From positions 58,795-122,794 of the forward strand of contig JAFGIP010000003.1 of the NCBI GenBank assembly GCA_016929525.1: DNA of 64,000 nucleotides, written 5' to 3'. Origin of the DNA: Bacteroidales bacterium. Its GTDB lineage: Bacteria; Bacteroidota; Bacteroidia; Bacteroidales; UBA10428. Each line of letters begins with the position of its first letter. Positions within the stretch are counted from its first letter, which is position 1. Below the pieces are notes generated by a model, which saw only the letters and a program-made list of their open reading frames with translations, searched no databases and was not told the DNA's origin. The position numbers and the translations under genes were made by a program. This document shows positions 39,756-50,736 of the stretch, in pieces.

Positions 39756-40863
39756 ACATATAAAAGCTATTATAAGTGGTGGCGGAACCGGGGGGCATAT
39801 ATTCCCTGCAATCTCAATTGCCAATGAACTAAAGAGACAAAATTCCAGTACCGAGATACTGTTTGTTGGTGCTATTGGAAGAATGGAAATGGAGCGTATA
39901 CCAGCTGCCGGCTATAAGATCGAAGGATTGCCAGTAAGCGGATTTCAACGCAAATTGAGTTATAGAAATTTTGGTGTATTAATTAACCTTATAAAAAGTC
40001 TTTCATTAGCTGGTAAAATACTGAAACGCTTTAAGCCTGATATAGCTATAGGTGTTGGAGGATATGCCAGTGGACCAATTATATATAAAGCAGCGAAAAT
40101 GAATTTACCCTGCATTATTCAGGAACAAAATTCGTATGCAGGAATAACAAATAAACTGCTGGCAAGAAAAGTCTCGAAGATTTGTGTGGCTTACAGCAAT
40201 ATGGAAAAATATTTTCCGGCAGATAAAATAGTACTAACGGGAAACCCGGTAAGAAATATTGAAATAAATGAAAAGCTTAAAAATGAAGCTTATGAATATT
40301 TTGGTTTACATAAGGATATACCCGTGATTGTTGTTGTTGGCGGAAGCCTTGGTGCAAGAACTTTCAATGAATCCCTGATTGAAAAAAAGGAACTGTTGCA
40401 ATCGGGAAATTTGCAGGTTATATGGCAGACAGGTAAGTATTACTATGAAAAAGTAAAGAATGAAATGCACGATGCTATAACCGGTAATATTCATATATAC
40501 GATTTCATATCCAGAATGGACCTAGTATACAACATTGCAGATCTTATGATCAGCAGGGCAGGAGCAATAAGCATTTCGGAAATTTGTCTTACCGGCAGGG
40601 CAGCAATACTTGTACCGTCTCCAAATGTTGCAGAAGATCATCAGACCAGAAACGCTTTGGCACTAACAGGTGAAAATGCCGCTATAATGATCACTGATAA
40701 AGAAGCAAGAGAAAAGTTGATACCAACAGCATTAGAAATTATTAATAATAAAGAGTTGCTGATGAGTTTGTCAAGTAACAGTAAAAAACTGGCAAAACCC
40801 AATGCAACAAAAGATATAGTAAATGAAATACTAAAACTGACAGAACGAATAAATGAATCTTAA
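39739..40863 (+). CDS. murG: MurG lipid II glycosyltransferase
   Basis: IISGGGTGGHIFPAISIA, GVGGYASGP, QEQNSYAGITNKLLA, SRAGAISISE. Confidence 0.96.
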   Translation: MQTYRKHIKAIISGGGTGGHIFPAISIANELKRQNSSTEILFVGAIGRMEMERIPAAGYKIEGLPVSGFQRKLSYRNFGVLINLIKSLSLAGKILKRFKPDIAIGVGGYASGPIIYKAAKMNLPCIIQEQNSYAGITNKLLARKVSKICVAYSNMEKYFPADKIVLTGNPVRNIEINEKLKNEAYEYFGLHKDIPVIVVVGGSLGARTFNESLIEKKELLQSGNLQVIWQTGKYYYEKVKNEMHDAITGNIHIYDFISRMDLVYNIADLMISRAGAISISEICLTGRAAILVPSPNVAEDHQTRNALALTGENAAIMITDKEAREKLIPTALEIINNKELLMSLSSNSKKLAKPNATKDIVNEILKLTERINES

Positions 40864-42226
40864 TTCAATACATAATGTTTATTTTCTGGGAATCGGGGGT
40901 ATTGGAATGAGTGCTCTGGCCAAATACTTTCATGCTCATAACAAACATGTGGCAGGCTACGATCTTACACCTTCTGCAATTACACATGAACTGGAAGATA
41001 TCGGAATTAAAGTTCATTATTCGGAGGATATATCACTAATTCCTGCCGACTTTAAACCAACAGATACTCTGGTGGTTCGTACACCTGCTGTTCCTGATGA
41101 ACATTCCGGCTTTGTTTATTTTAAACAGGAAAGTTTTAAGATTAGAAAAAGAGCAGAGGTGCTGGGAATACTTTTTAATGCAAAAAGAGGAATAGCAGTG
41201 GCAGGAACCCATGGTAAAACTTCAGTCTCCTCAATGCTTACACATATTATGCATTTGTCATCTTTAGGCTGCAATGCTTTTCTGGGAGGTATCTCAAAAA
41301 ATCTGCAAAGTAATTTACTGATCAATGAAAAAAGCGACTGGCTGGTTGCCGAGGCTGATGAATTCGACAGGTCTTTTCTTCAGTTATTTCCTGAAATGGC
41401 ACTGGTTACATGGATCGATGCCGATCATCTGGATATATATAAAACCAAAAGTGAGATTGTTAAGGCTTTCGGTGAATTTTTATCCCGGGTTAATAACAAT
41501 GGTAATATTGTATTGAAACACGACATTAAAATCTCTTTTAATAAATCAGGGAAAACAGTATTTACTTATTCGTTTGATAATCCAAAATCCGACTTTCATG
41601 CTTCTGATATACAATTCAATTCAGGCAGGTATCAGTTCAGTCTTAATACACCCCGAGGTAAAACTGAGGGAGTTACTTTAACACAACCAGGTCAGACTAA
41701 TGTTGAAAATGCCGTTGGTGCTGCATCACTGGCATATCTTGCAGGAGTTGAAACTGAAAGAATTTCTGAGGCTTTAAGCAGTTACAAAGGTGTTAAACGA
41801 CGCTTCGATATTCGGTTTGAAAGTCCGAAAATTACTTATATAGATGATTACGCGCACCATCCGAGAGAACTGGATGCGATAATAGGTTCGGTTAAAAAAC
41901 TTTATCCCGACAGGAAAATCACGGGGGTTTTTCAACCTCACCTGTTTTCTCGTACACGAGATTTTGCAGCAGAATTTGCCAGAAGCTTAAGTAAACTCGA
42001 CGAACTTATTTTGCTGGATATTTATCCGGCACGCGAAAAACCGATTGAGGGTGTTAGTTCTGCTATAATTTATAATGAAGTCCGGAACAATGCTAAATCG
42101 ATGTGCAAGAAAGAAGAATTGATTGAAGGATTAAAGAATAAAGATATTGATGTTCTTCTTACCATGGGCGCCGGTGATATCGACAGATACCCCGATGTAA
42201 TAACTAAAATATTGCGGGAGAAATGA
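40853..42226 (+). CDS. murC: UDP-MurNAc--L-alanine ligase
   Basis: YFLGIGGIGMSALAKYF, VAGTHGKTSVSSMLTHI, DDYAHHPRELDA, FQPHLFSRTRDF. Confidence 0.96.
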   Translation: MNLNSIHNVYFLGIGGIGMSALAKYFHAHNKHVAGYDLTPSAITHELEDIGIKVHYSEDISLIPADFKPTDTLVVRTPAVPDEHSGFVYFKQESFKIRKRAEVLGILFNAKRGIAVAGTHGKTSVSSMLTHIMHLSSLGCNAFLGGISKNLQSNLLINEKSDWLVAEADEFDRSFLQLFPEMALVTWIDADHLDIYKTKSEIVKAFGEFLSRVNNNGNIVLKHDIKISFNKSGKTVFTYSFDNPKSDFHASDIQFNSGRYQFSLNTPRGKTEGVTLTQPGQTNVENAVGAASLAYLAGVETERISEALSSYKGVKRRFDIRFESPKITYIDDYAHHPRELDAIIGSVKKLYPDRKITGVFQPHLFSRTRDFAAEFARSLSKLDELILLDIYPAREKPIEGVSSAIIYNEVRNNAKSMCKKEELIEGLKNKDIDVLLTMGAGDIDRYPDVITKILREK

Positions 42227-43008
42227 GATTATTGAAGAAAACGGCAATATGGGTAATAGTTCTGATCTATATGATCATTGTTTTCGGTTTTATGTCAAAC
42301 CGGTACAATGGGCAATTATGTAATTCAATAGAGATAAATATTTATGATAGCGTAAATACAGGTTTCCTTTCGAAAGAAGATATAATTGAGTTGCTTGAAT
42401 CGAAAGGAATTCAGTATCTCGGGATACAGCTATCAGAAATTAATCTTGATTTACTTGAAGAAAAAGTCAAAGAGAACCAGATTGTTGAAGTTTGCGAGTC
42501 CTACCTTGGGATAAACGGAACACTTAACCTTGATATCATCCAGCGGAAACCGTTTATTCGAATTATTGATCAAAAAGGGTTGGGGTATTACTTTGATCAG
42601 AAGGGTAATGTTATCAGTCTTTCACCACGGTTTACACCACATGTTCTTGTGGTAAATGGTCATATCAATACACCATTTACAGTTGGCAAGGCTGTGAACA
42701 TATTCAACATCGATGAGAGCAGAGGTCAGAAACAATTAAAAGACATTTTTATTCTTTCTAAATATATAGCTGGTCATGAACTATGGAAATCGCAGTTTGT
42801 GCAGATTTATGTGAATAAGTCGGGTGAGTTTGAACTTATTCCCCGTGTCGGGCCGCATATAATATTACTGGGCAATATCGAAAACTTTGAGCAAAAACTG
42901 GACAAACTTGAGACATTTTATGAAGATGGGCTCAACACTATTGGCTGGAATCAATATTTAACTATAAATCTAAAATACAGAGATCAAGTTGTATGCACTA
43001 AAATATAA
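42223..43008 (+). CDS. ftsQ: cell division protein FtsQ/DivIB
   Basis: N-terminal TM, POTRA-like region, position between murC and ftsA. Confidence 0.85.
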   Translation: MRLLKKTAIWVIVLIYMIIVFGFMSNRYNGQLCNSIEINIYDSVNTGFLSKEDIIELLESKGIQYLGIQLSEINLDLLEEKVKENQIVEVCESYLGINGTLNLDIIQRKPFIRIIDQKGLGYYFDQKGNVISLSPRFTPHVLVVNGHINTPFTVGKAVNIFNIDESRGQKQLKDIFILSKYIAGHELWKSQFVQIYVNKSGEFELIPRVGPHIILLGNIENFEQKLDKLETFYEDGLNTIGWNQYLTINLKYRDQVVCTKI

Positions 43009-43013
43009 CAATT

Positions 43014-44339
43014 ATGATGAGGCAAAAAAATAATTACGTTGCAGCAATCGATATTGGTACAACAAAAATTGTATCGCTTATCGGGAAAGTAAACGAGAAC
43101 AATCGTCTCGAAGTACTGGGAATGAGCAAATCAATTTCTAAAGGTGTTAAACGCGGTGTAGTATTGAACATTGAAGAAACAGTAAGTGCAATCAGGCAAA
43201 CTATAGAAGAAGCACAAAAACAGTCAGGTGTTGAATTCACCGATGTTTTTGTTGGTATCGCGGGACAGCATATAAAGAGTATAAAAAACAGAGGGTATAT
43301 CAATCTTGGTAAAGATCGCGATGAAATTTTTCAGAAAGATATCGATGCTTTGATAGTGGATATGTACAAAATACCTATCGATCTTGGCGAAGAGATAATA
43401 CATGTGTTACCTCAGAATTTTATTGTTGATAGTGAAACGGGAGTTAAAAACCCTGTTGGAATGTCGGGAAGGAGATTGGAAGCTAACTTTCATATCGTAA
43501 TCGGACAGATTGCCTCTGCAAAGAATATCGAGAAATGCGTAAATCGCGTTGGCTTAAGAGTTAATCAACTCATACTTGAGCCGCTGGCATCTTCTGCAGC
43601 TGTTCTTACCGACGATGAGAAAGAAGCCGGAGTTGCGCTTGTTGATATCGGAGGTGGCACAACAGATGTAGCAGTCTTCTATGACGATTCTATTCGTCAT
43701 ACAGCTGTGATACCTTTCGGAGGAAATGTTGTTACAAAAGATATCAAGGAAGGTTGTAAAATTCTTCACAGACAAGCAGAGGCTCTTAAAACACAGTTTG
43801 GTTCTGCTCTCGGCGATCTGGCACCTGATGATAAAGTGGTTACTATTCCGGGGATAAATGGTCGCGATCCGAAAGAAATATCTTTTAAGAACCTGGCTTA
43901 TATAATTCAGCTTCGAATGGAAGAAATCATTGATGCTGTCATGTTCGAAATTGAGAACAGCGGGTGTCTCGATAAACTTAGTGCAGGAATTGTATTAACA
44001 GGCGGGGGAGCATTATTACGTCATCTTTCGCAACTGGTCAGGTTTCATACCGGACTTGATGTCCGCATCGGATATCCCATTGAATATCTTGCCGGTGAGA
44101 ATAATGAAGAAATTAATAAACCGCAGTTTGCAACAAGTGTTGGATTGCTGCTTAAAGGCTGGGAATTGATGAATAAGACAGGAGAAGGAAAAATGTCTGA
44201 AACGATTGTAATAGGAGAGGATGAAGAAGAAGCAATACTTGCTGAAGCAGATGAGAACAGGATTGGAAGTGGAATAATAGCTGCATTTAAAAGACGCATT
44301 ACCGACATCTTTGAAGAAAAAGGTGCCGATATGGAATAG
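43014..44339 (+). CDS. ftsA: cell division protein FtsA
   Basis: AAIDIGTTKIVSLIGKV, GISGQHI-like FVGIAGQHIKSI, DIGGGTTDVAVF, GIVLTGGGALL. Confidence 0.96.
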   Translation: MMRQKNNYVAAIDIGTTKIVSLIGKVNENNRLEVLGMSKSISKGVKRGVVLNIEETVSAIRQTIEEAQKQSGVEFTDVFVGIAGQHIKSIKNRGYINLGKDRDEIFQKDIDALIVDMYKIPIDLGEEIIHVLPQNFIVDSETGVKNPVGMSGRRLEANFHIVIGQIASAKNIEKCVNRVGLRVNQLILEPLASSAAVLTDDEKEAGVALVDIGGGTTDVAVFYDDSIRHTAVIPFGGNVVTKDIKEGCKILHRQAEALKTQFGSALGDLAPDDKVVTIPGINGRDPKEISFKNLAYIIQLRMEEIIDAVMFEIENSGCLDKLSAGIVLTGGGALLRHLSQLVRFHTGLDVRIGYPIEYLAGENNEEINKPQFATSVGLLLKGWELMNKTGEGKMSETIVIGEDEEEAILAEADENRIGSGIIAAFKRRITDIFEEKGADME

Positions 44340-44372
44340 AATTTTTTTGCCTCACATTGAAATTTAATAACT

Positions 44373-45854
44373 ATGGAAGAAGATTTAATGAATTTTCAAC
44401 TGCCAGTCAATAAATCATCGATCATTAAAGTGATTGGTGTAGGAGGAGGAGGAAGCAACGCTGTTAACCACATGTACAGGCAAGGTATAAAAGATGTCGA
44501 TTTTGTTGTATGTAATACAGATGCTCAGGCACTGGAAAACAGTCCCGTGCAGGTAAAAATTCAGCTAGGCTCATCCTTAACCGAAGGACGCGGAGCAGGG
44601 AATAAACCTTCAATAGGAAGGGAAGCTGCCATTGAAAATCTCGACGAGGTAATTGATGTACTGGCTAATAATACCAAAATGGTATTTATTACTGCAGGAA
44701 TGGGTGGAGGGACCGGCACAGGTGCCGCACCTGTAATTGCCAAGGCAGCAAAAGAACTTGGTATTCTTACTGTTGCAATTGTTACAATCCCGTTCCGAAA
44801 TGAAGGACAAAGGAGAATAAATCAGGCACTGGAGGGTATTGCTGAAATTGAAAAATATGTCGATTCTCTGCTTGTTATCAATAACGAGAAAATCAGGGAA
44901 ATGTACGGCAACCTGAAAGTGTCGGAGGCATTTTCAAAAGCAGACGACGTTTTGGCAATTGCAGCAAAGGGTATCGCTGAAATAATTACCGTACACGGAT
45001 ATATCAATGTTGATTTTGCCGATGTTGAAACGGTTATGACTAACTCGGGGGTAGCTATCATGGGTTCTTCAAAATCAAAAGGAGAAGATCGCGCTGTCAA
45101 AGCTGTTACAGGAGCTTTGAGTTCACCTTTGCTTAACGATAATATAATTGACGGTGCCAGAAACATACTTATTAATATAACATCGGGAAATGATGAGATT
45201 ACCATGGATGAAATAAGCCAGGTAACCGATTATATTCAAAGTTGTGCAGGTGATGATGCCGATCTGATATGGGGTAACGGTACAGATTCCAACCTGGGTG
45301 AATACCTGAGCGTAACGGTAATAGCTACCGGCTTTAGCACGAACAGCATACCAGAGCTGTATGTACGTAAACGACAACTTGATAAAATACCATTAGACGA
45401 TAAAGAAGATCAGAATATTAGCTCGGAAATGGAGTCTTCTGAATTTAAAGTTAAGGAAGTACCTAAATCGAAAAACAGAACGGAAAGCAATATTATTACC
45501 CAACGTGAGATAGAGTTCGACCTCACGGAACCATACGAAAGTCAAAATAGTGCTGAAGGAATAAGAATTCATCAGATAAGTTCCAATGCTGAAATGAAAA
45601 AGGGAGCTGAAAGAGTTAAAAGTATTAAAAAGACTTATGAAAAGCTTTGTGAGATGAACCTTAACAGCCAACAGGCTAAATCAAGCATTGACGAAATGGA
45701 AAACCAACCGGCATATATGCGCAGAAATTATGAGCTTGACAAATCGCAGCCTTCAAAAGAGAAAAAAATATCAAAGTACTCACTATCAGATGACGAGAAT
45801 AAATCAACTAAGCTTAGTAATAACAACAGGTACCTGCACGAAAATGTCGACTAA
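44373..45854 (+). CDS. ftsZ: cell division protein FtsZ
   Basis: KVIGVGGGGSNAVNHM, CNTDAQAL, TAGMGGGTGTGAAPVIA. Confidence 0.98.
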   Translation: MEEDLMNFQLPVNKSSIIKVIGVGGGGSNAVNHMYRQGIKDVDFVVCNTDAQALENSPVQVKIQLGSSLTEGRGAGNKPSIGREAAIENLDEVIDVLANNTKMVFITAGMGGGTGTGAAPVIAKAAKELGILTVAIVTIPFRNEGQRRINQALEGIAEIEKYVDSLLVINNEKIREMYGNLKVSEAFSKADDVLAIAAKGIAEIITVHGYINVDFADVETVMTNSGVAIMGSSKSKGEDRAVKAVTGALSSPLLNDNIIDGARNILINITSGNDEITMDEISQVTDYIQSCAGDDADLIWGNGTDSNLGEYLSVTVIATGFSTNSIPELYVRKRQLDKIPLDDKEDQNISSEMESSEFKVKEVPKSKNRTESNIITQREIEFDLTEPYESQNSAEGIRIHQISSNAEMKKGAERVKSIKKTYEKLCEMNLNSQQAKSSIDEMENQPAYMRRNYELDKSQPSKEKKISKYSLSDDENKSTKLSNNNRYLHENVD

Positions 45855-45868
45855 AAATAAAATTACCG

Positions 45869-46261
45869 ATGAACGAAAAACTTAGTCTGATAACAGAACT
45901 CATAAAACTGGCAAAAAGTGATAAGAATTTACGTGATGAGGAGTTTAGTTTTATTATGACAATTGCCGGCAGGCTGGGTTTATCAAATAGCGAGGTAGAA
46001 TCAATATTTTCAAAGTATATTGATTTTATTCCTCCGAAACTTGAAACAGACAGGATCATTCAATTCTACAGGTTGGTACTTTTAATGAATATTGATCAGG
46101 AGACAAATGAATCGGAAGAAGAATTTGTCAGAAACCTTGGGATTAAAATGGGTCTGAATCCTGTTGCAACAGAAACTGTTTTGAAGGAAATGAAATTGCA
46201 TCGTGACAAAGGGATTCCTTCTGAAAGATTAGTGCAGATATTCACGGAATACTACAATTGA
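45869..46261 (+). CDS. TerB-like/DjlA-N-terminal-like small helical protein
   Basis: 130 aa all-helical, LIKLAKSDKNLRDEEFSFIMTIAGRLGLSNSEVESIF. Confidence 0.6.
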   Translation: MNEKLSLITELIKLAKSDKNLRDEEFSFIMTIAGRLGLSNSEVESIFSKYIDFIPPKLETDRIIQFYRLVLLMNIDQETNESEEEFVRNLGIKMGLNPVATETVLKEMKLHRDKGIPSERLVQIFTEYYN

Positions 46262-46294
46262 TATTATTTCTCCGAATTTAAATTCAGGTAAACA

Positions 46295-46747
46295 ATGAAA
46301 ATAAGTGAACAAATTAACAATGATCTTAAAGATGCCATGCGCAACAAGGATAAAATAGCTCTTGAGGCACTAAGGGCAGCTAAAACGGCTTTTACTCTGA
46401 CCAGAACGCAGACAGGCAGTTCACATGTGGTAAGTGATGCGGATGAACTGAAAATAATTCAGAAACTTGTTAAGCAGCGAAAAGAATCTGCAGAAATATA
46501 TAAGAGTCAGTCCCGGACCGATCTTTCTGATAAAGAAATTGCAGAGGCAGAAGTACTGGAGAAATATCTTCCCGAAAAGATATCTCCGAAGGAACTTAAA
46601 AGAATTTTAGAAAAAATAATTGAAAAAGCCGGAGCCAGCTCACCTGCCGATATGGGTAAAGTTATGGGTATAGCCACTAAAGAACTGGCAGGGAAGGCCG
46701 ATGGCAAAGAGATAGCAGCAATAGTAAGAAGTATACTTACAGGGTAG
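46295..46747 (+). CDS. GatB/YqeY domain-containing protein
   Basis: MKISEQINNDLKDAMRNKDKIALEALRAAKTAF, KQRKESAEIYKSQSRTDLSDKEIAEAEVLEKYLP. Confidence 0.94.
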   Translation: MKISEQINNDLKDAMRNKDKIALEALRAAKTAFTLTRTQTGSSHVVSDADELKIIQKLVKQRKESAEIYKSQSRTDLSDKEIAEAEVLEKYLPEKISPKELKRILEKIIEKAGASSPADMGKVMGIATKELAGKADGKEIAAIVRSILTG

Positions 46748-46774
46748 GAATTGCATGGATGCCGTCTGATAAGA

Positions 46775-46810
46775 GAAACCCTGTCAGGTTGCGACTGCTG
46801 ACAGGGTTTC
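46775..46810. terminator. bidirectional intrinsic terminator between dcw cluster and ppiD-like gene
   Basis: GAAACCCTGTCAG / CTGACAGGGTTTC, perfect 13-bp stem followed by TATTTTT. Confidence 0.9.
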
Positions 46811-46841
46811 TATTTTTAAGGTAACAGGTTATTATATCACC

Positions 46842-48941
46842 CTAGAAAAATTTCACTCTGTTATCTTTAATATTGGCCATATCAATCAGCGTTTCATAAG
46901 CTGAACGGTTGGCGCGTGCTTTATATGAACTTTCGATATTATTTTTAAAGTAAGCTTCATTATTGTATTGTGCACCCTCTTCATTTTTATTATCGACATA
47001 AATAACATATACACCATTCTCACCTGCAATCGGTTCCGATAAAGTATTTACTTCAATACTGATAGCTGCTGCAATTACTTTTGGCTCTCTTCCTGCATTT
47101 GGTAATGAGTATGTCGTAAATCTTATTCCTGTGGCAGATTCAACACCGAAACCCAGTTTTTCTGCTAACTCGTCAATTGAAGCTGCATCCGTGTTATTTA
47201 TTTCATCGATAATTAATTCCGCTTTCTTTTGCTTTATTACTTCGGCTTTAATATTCTCCTCAATATCTTCGAGTGGGGTATAACCTTTATTATTGACTTT
47301 GGTAACCATTGCTACTACGTATTTGCCACCATAGTTTTTAATATCTTTCATAAGTTCTCCTTCTTCAGCCTTAAATGCCCAGTGAACAATTGATCGGGAC
47401 TGCTCGAGTCCCTGTACGTTATTGTCCATCGGATTTATGTCATATACAGGTACCAGAGTCAGATTCTTATTTTTAGCAACAGTTTCAAAATCTTCAACTG
47501 AATGTACACTGCTGGCAAATTCAACCGCTTTTGTATAGAAGTGCTGGTCTGTTTGTCCACCAGGTTCAACCTCACGATATATTATTCCTACCTGCACTTT
47601 CTTAACAGGTTTCGATTTGTCTGTAATTTTAACAATGTGAAGTGAATTTTCATTATAAGTGATTTTAACATCTTCTTTTTCTGCGTAGAAACAGCTATCG
47701 ATAAACATTTGCGTATACGCATTATTATTTTCCTTTATCCAGCCAATATCTCCTCCCGGACCGGCACTTATATCAGCAGAATTTTGTTCAACAAGTGTAC
47801 TGAAGCTATAGCCTTTTGTGGCAAGCTCTGCCAGGCTATCGGCAAGTGTTTGCATTTGCATTATATTATTTTGGTCAACGGGAAGCATAATATGGCTTAC
47901 ACGCACCGAGTCCGGCAGATAATTGATTTCTGCAAGCTTAGCTATTTTATAGGCATTATCTTCGAAATAAGGACCGTAAACATCACCAATTTCAGCATTG
48001 AACATAAACTCATCCAGTGTGTCAGGTAATTCTCCTTTTTTATAATTAGCAGGATTATAAGGTGGTGAGTTAAAATTGACAAACTGTCTGACGTCTTCTA
48101 CTTCTTTGAAATCAGGAAGAATATCTTTTACCCAGTTTTCTGCATCGAGAAAATCCCTTTCAAACGGCACAACTTCGATGGCTACATACATAAGGTTCCT
48201 GGTTTCTTCCTGCTTATATTGTTCTTTATGGATTTTATAATACGTCTTCAGATCAGCTTCATTAACAGATATTGTGCTGTCAGAAATTGCAGTATAAGGT
48301 TTTTGGGTAAAACTGAAATCTACAGCCGTATTCATTTCAATACCCCTTTCCTCTGCCTGAAGCTTATTTACATAAAGTCCTTTTCTGATCAGAGTCTGGT
48401 ATTTATTAAATAATCTTTCTTTAGTTATAAGATTTTCGTAGTACGACCACATCAGCTTCTGGCTTTCCGGGAGTTCTCCAATGCGTCTGATAAAATTTGT
48501 AAGTTGTAATCTGTCAATAGTTCCCGTTTCGGGATTCTGAAATAATTGTTTGATATAAGGATGGGGATCTTGTCCCTGGACAAGATCGGAAAATTCCTCA
48601 TCAGGTACAGCTATGCCCAGTTTGTCAAGTTCTCTCGTTAAAACATACTCTTGCAGTATATCTTGCCATGCCTGAGTCCTTATTCTTTCATACATCTCTT
48701 CATTAAGGGTAGTAACCTGATATTGGGATTTACTGATGTTTTCAAGATAAGTAAGTATTTTCTGGTATTCCTGGTACCCGACCTTTTTATTATTGATCTC
48801 AGCAACAACAGTCTGAGATTTTCTGTTTAAGGAACTGCCCGATGTTAAAAGATCGCCCATGATAAAAGCAAATAGTGCAGCTCCTACTACAACCATTAAT
48901 AAAACTCCAGCCCTGGTTCTGATGGTTTGAATTATTGCCAT
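46842..48941 (-). CDS. PpiD/SurA-type peptidylprolyl isomerase
   Basis: N-terminal TM (MAIIQTIRTRAGVLLMVVVGAALFAFIMGDLL), SurA_N region, parvulin-like VSHIMLPVDQ...GGDIGWI. Confidence 0.9.
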   Translation of the reverse strand: MAIIQTIRTRAGVLLMVVVGAALFAFIMGDLLTSGSSLNRKSQTVVAEINNKKVGYQEYQKILTYLENISKSQYQVTTLNEEMYERIRTQAWQDILQEYVLTRELDKLGIAVPDEEFSDLVQGQDPHPYIKQLFQNPETGTIDRLQLTNFIRRIGELPESQKLMWSYYENLITKERLFNKYQTLIRKGLYVNKLQAEERGIEMNTAVDFSFTQKPYTAISDSTISVNEADLKTYYKIHKEQYKQEETRNLMYVAIEVVPFERDFLDAENWVKDILPDFKEVEDVRQFVNFNSPPYNPANYKKGELPDTLDEFMFNAEIGDVYGPYFEDNAYKIAKLAEINYLPDSVRVSHIMLPVDQNNIMQMQTLADSLAELATKGYSFSTLVEQNSADISAGPGGDIGWIKENNNAYTQMFIDSCFYAEKEDVKITYNENSLHIVKITDKSKPVKKVQVGIIYREVEPGGQTDQHFYTKAVEFASSVHSVEDFETVAKNKNLTLVPVYDINPMDNNVQGLEQSRSIVHWAFKAEEGELMKDIKNYGGKYVVAMVTKVNNKGYTPLEDIEENIKAEVIKQKKAELIIDEINNTDAASIDELAEKLGFGVESATGIRFTTYSLPNAGREPKVIAAAISIEVNTLSEPIAGENGVYVIYVDNKNEEGAQYNNEAYFKNNIESSYKARANRSAYETLIDMANIKDNRVKFF

Positions 48942-49172
48942 TGATAAAGTATTTTAATTTGAACCGTTTTATTTATTTACAATTTCTAGTGCTAATTATT
49001 TTGGTGCATTTTGAGCAAATGTGATATTCAGGCACCTATAAAAAATCAGGCTACGAATATAGTAATTAATAACATTTTAAGGAAAAAGTGGGATAATTTT
49101 CAGGATGACTTGCAAATAACTGAAAAGCAATATCTTATATTATCGGTTTCAGACTACTTGTATCATGTTTAA

Positions 49173-50435
49173 TTAGCTCTCGATTACTTTTAAATGAACA
49201 AGATCAATTTTTGTTTTTGAAGCATTTAATATTTTAATTTCAAATGGTTCAATAACAATCCTTTCATTTAGCTCAGGAATATTCTCATAATGAAAAAAGA
49301 TAAAACCCGCCAACGTTTCATAATCTTCTGATTCAGGTATATTAATTTTGTACTTATCATTAATATAGTCTATCTCCATTCTTCCTGAAAAAATAAATTC
49401 CTCATTGTTAATCTGTTTTTCGATAAGCTCAACAGTGTCATGTTCATCTTCAATTTCCCCGAATATTTCTTCAAGGATGTCTTCAATGGTAAGGATACCT
49501 GAGATACCTCCAAACTCATCGACAACAATCGCAAGACTTTTTTTATCCTGAATTAATTTTTCCAGCAAACGATTAGCTGACATGGTTTCCGGCACAAAAG
49601 AAGTCTCAATTATGTTGTCATTAATTGAGTTAATATTTTTAAAAAGGGTTTTGGCTGTTATATAACCAAATATATCGTCGATTGAATCTTTATAAATTAC
49701 AATCTTTGAATAACCTGTTTCGATGATAGTTTTGCGCAAATCACCAATTGTACTTTGCACATCCATGGCTACGATTTCTGTTCTGGGCACCATGCAGTCA
49801 CGTATTTTAACAGAAGAAAAATCAAGTGCATTTTGAAAGAGTTTAAGATCATTATCGTCTTCTGTTTCTTCTGTTTCCTGAGAATGTGCCTGATTTATTA
49901 AATGGGCAAGATCAATTTTATTAAAAACTTGCTTCGAATTTGAACTTATACTTCCGGTTTTGTGCATTGCCTTTATTATCGACTCTGATACCCATGTAAT
50001 TAGCGATGTGATCGGATAAAAAATTGTATAGAAAAACAATACAGGTACTGAAAATATGTTGAGTGTTTGGTTTGCAACAGCACGAAAAACAACTTTTGGT
50101 AAAAATTCAGCTGTAATAAGTATCAGTAGTGTTGATATTAAAGTCTGAATTAAAAGTATAACGGGATCTGAAGAAATATAACTGATGATAAACGGTTCAA
50201 GCAGATTAGCCATAATAATACCGTAAACAACCAGGGCGATGTTATTACCAACTAACATGGTTGTAAGATATTTGCCAGGATTCCCGGTGAAAATTGATAT
50301 AATTCGCGATGCGAAAAGTTCCTGTTTTTTATCAATTTCCATTCTTAACCGGTTGGCAGAAATATATGCTATTTCCATCCCTGAAAAGAATGCGCTGAAT
50401 ACCAACATAATTAATATTATAAGAATATTGTGCAT
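49173..50435 (-). CDS. CNNM/CorC-type hemolysin family protein (DUF21-CBS-CorC_HlyC)
   Basis: FSGMEIAYISANRLR, VGNNIALVVYG, MVPRTEIVAMD, VVDEFGGISGILTIEDILEEIFGEIEDE. Confidence 0.92.
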   Translation of the reverse strand: MHNILIILIMLVFSAFFSGMEIAYISANRLRMEIDKKQELFASRIISIFTGNPGKYLTTMLVGNNIALVVYGIIMANLLEPFIISYISSDPVILLIQTLISTLLILITAEFLPKVVFRAVANQTLNIFSVPVLFFYTIFYPITSLITWVSESIIKAMHKTGSISSNSKQVFNKIDLAHLINQAHSQETEETEDDNDLKLFQNALDFSSVKIRDCMVPRTEIVAMDVQSTIGDLRKTIIETGYSKIVIYKDSIDDIFGYITAKTLFKNINSINDNIIETSFVPETMSANRLLEKLIQDKKSLAIVVDEFGGISGILTIEDILEEIFGEIEDEHDTVELIEKQINNEEFIFSGRMEIDYINDKYKINIPESEDYETLAGFIFFHYENIPELNERIVIEPFEIKILNASKTKIDLVHLKVIES

Positions 50436-50650
50436 TAATTATGTTTCTTTACTTTTTTATCCAGTTTATATCTGATATAAAATAATGTCAGGGATAATAA
50501 TGCCATAATTAAAAACATATAAGCACTTTCAAATCCTCTTATTATTAGATTATAAATACCAAGTGCTCCCGTGAATATAGCCAGTATAAGCCATAAAATT
50601 TTCATACCGGGTTGTATTTTACCAATAATTTTACTGGTGTTATAATTCAA
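50435..50650 (-). CDS. small two-TM membrane protein
   Basis: 71 aa with two hydrophobic stretches; abuts the CorC-type gene. Confidence 0.6.
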   Translation of the reverse strand: MNYNTSKIIGKIQPGMKILWLILAIFTGALGIYNLIIRGFESAYMFLIMALLSLTLFYIRYKLDKKVKKHN

Positions 50651-50736
50651 TGTAAAAATAGCATTATTACCATTAGGACTCAGAAATTTAATTTACATTG
50701 ATCTTCATTACGGGATTTAAAAAGAAGTGTACCACA

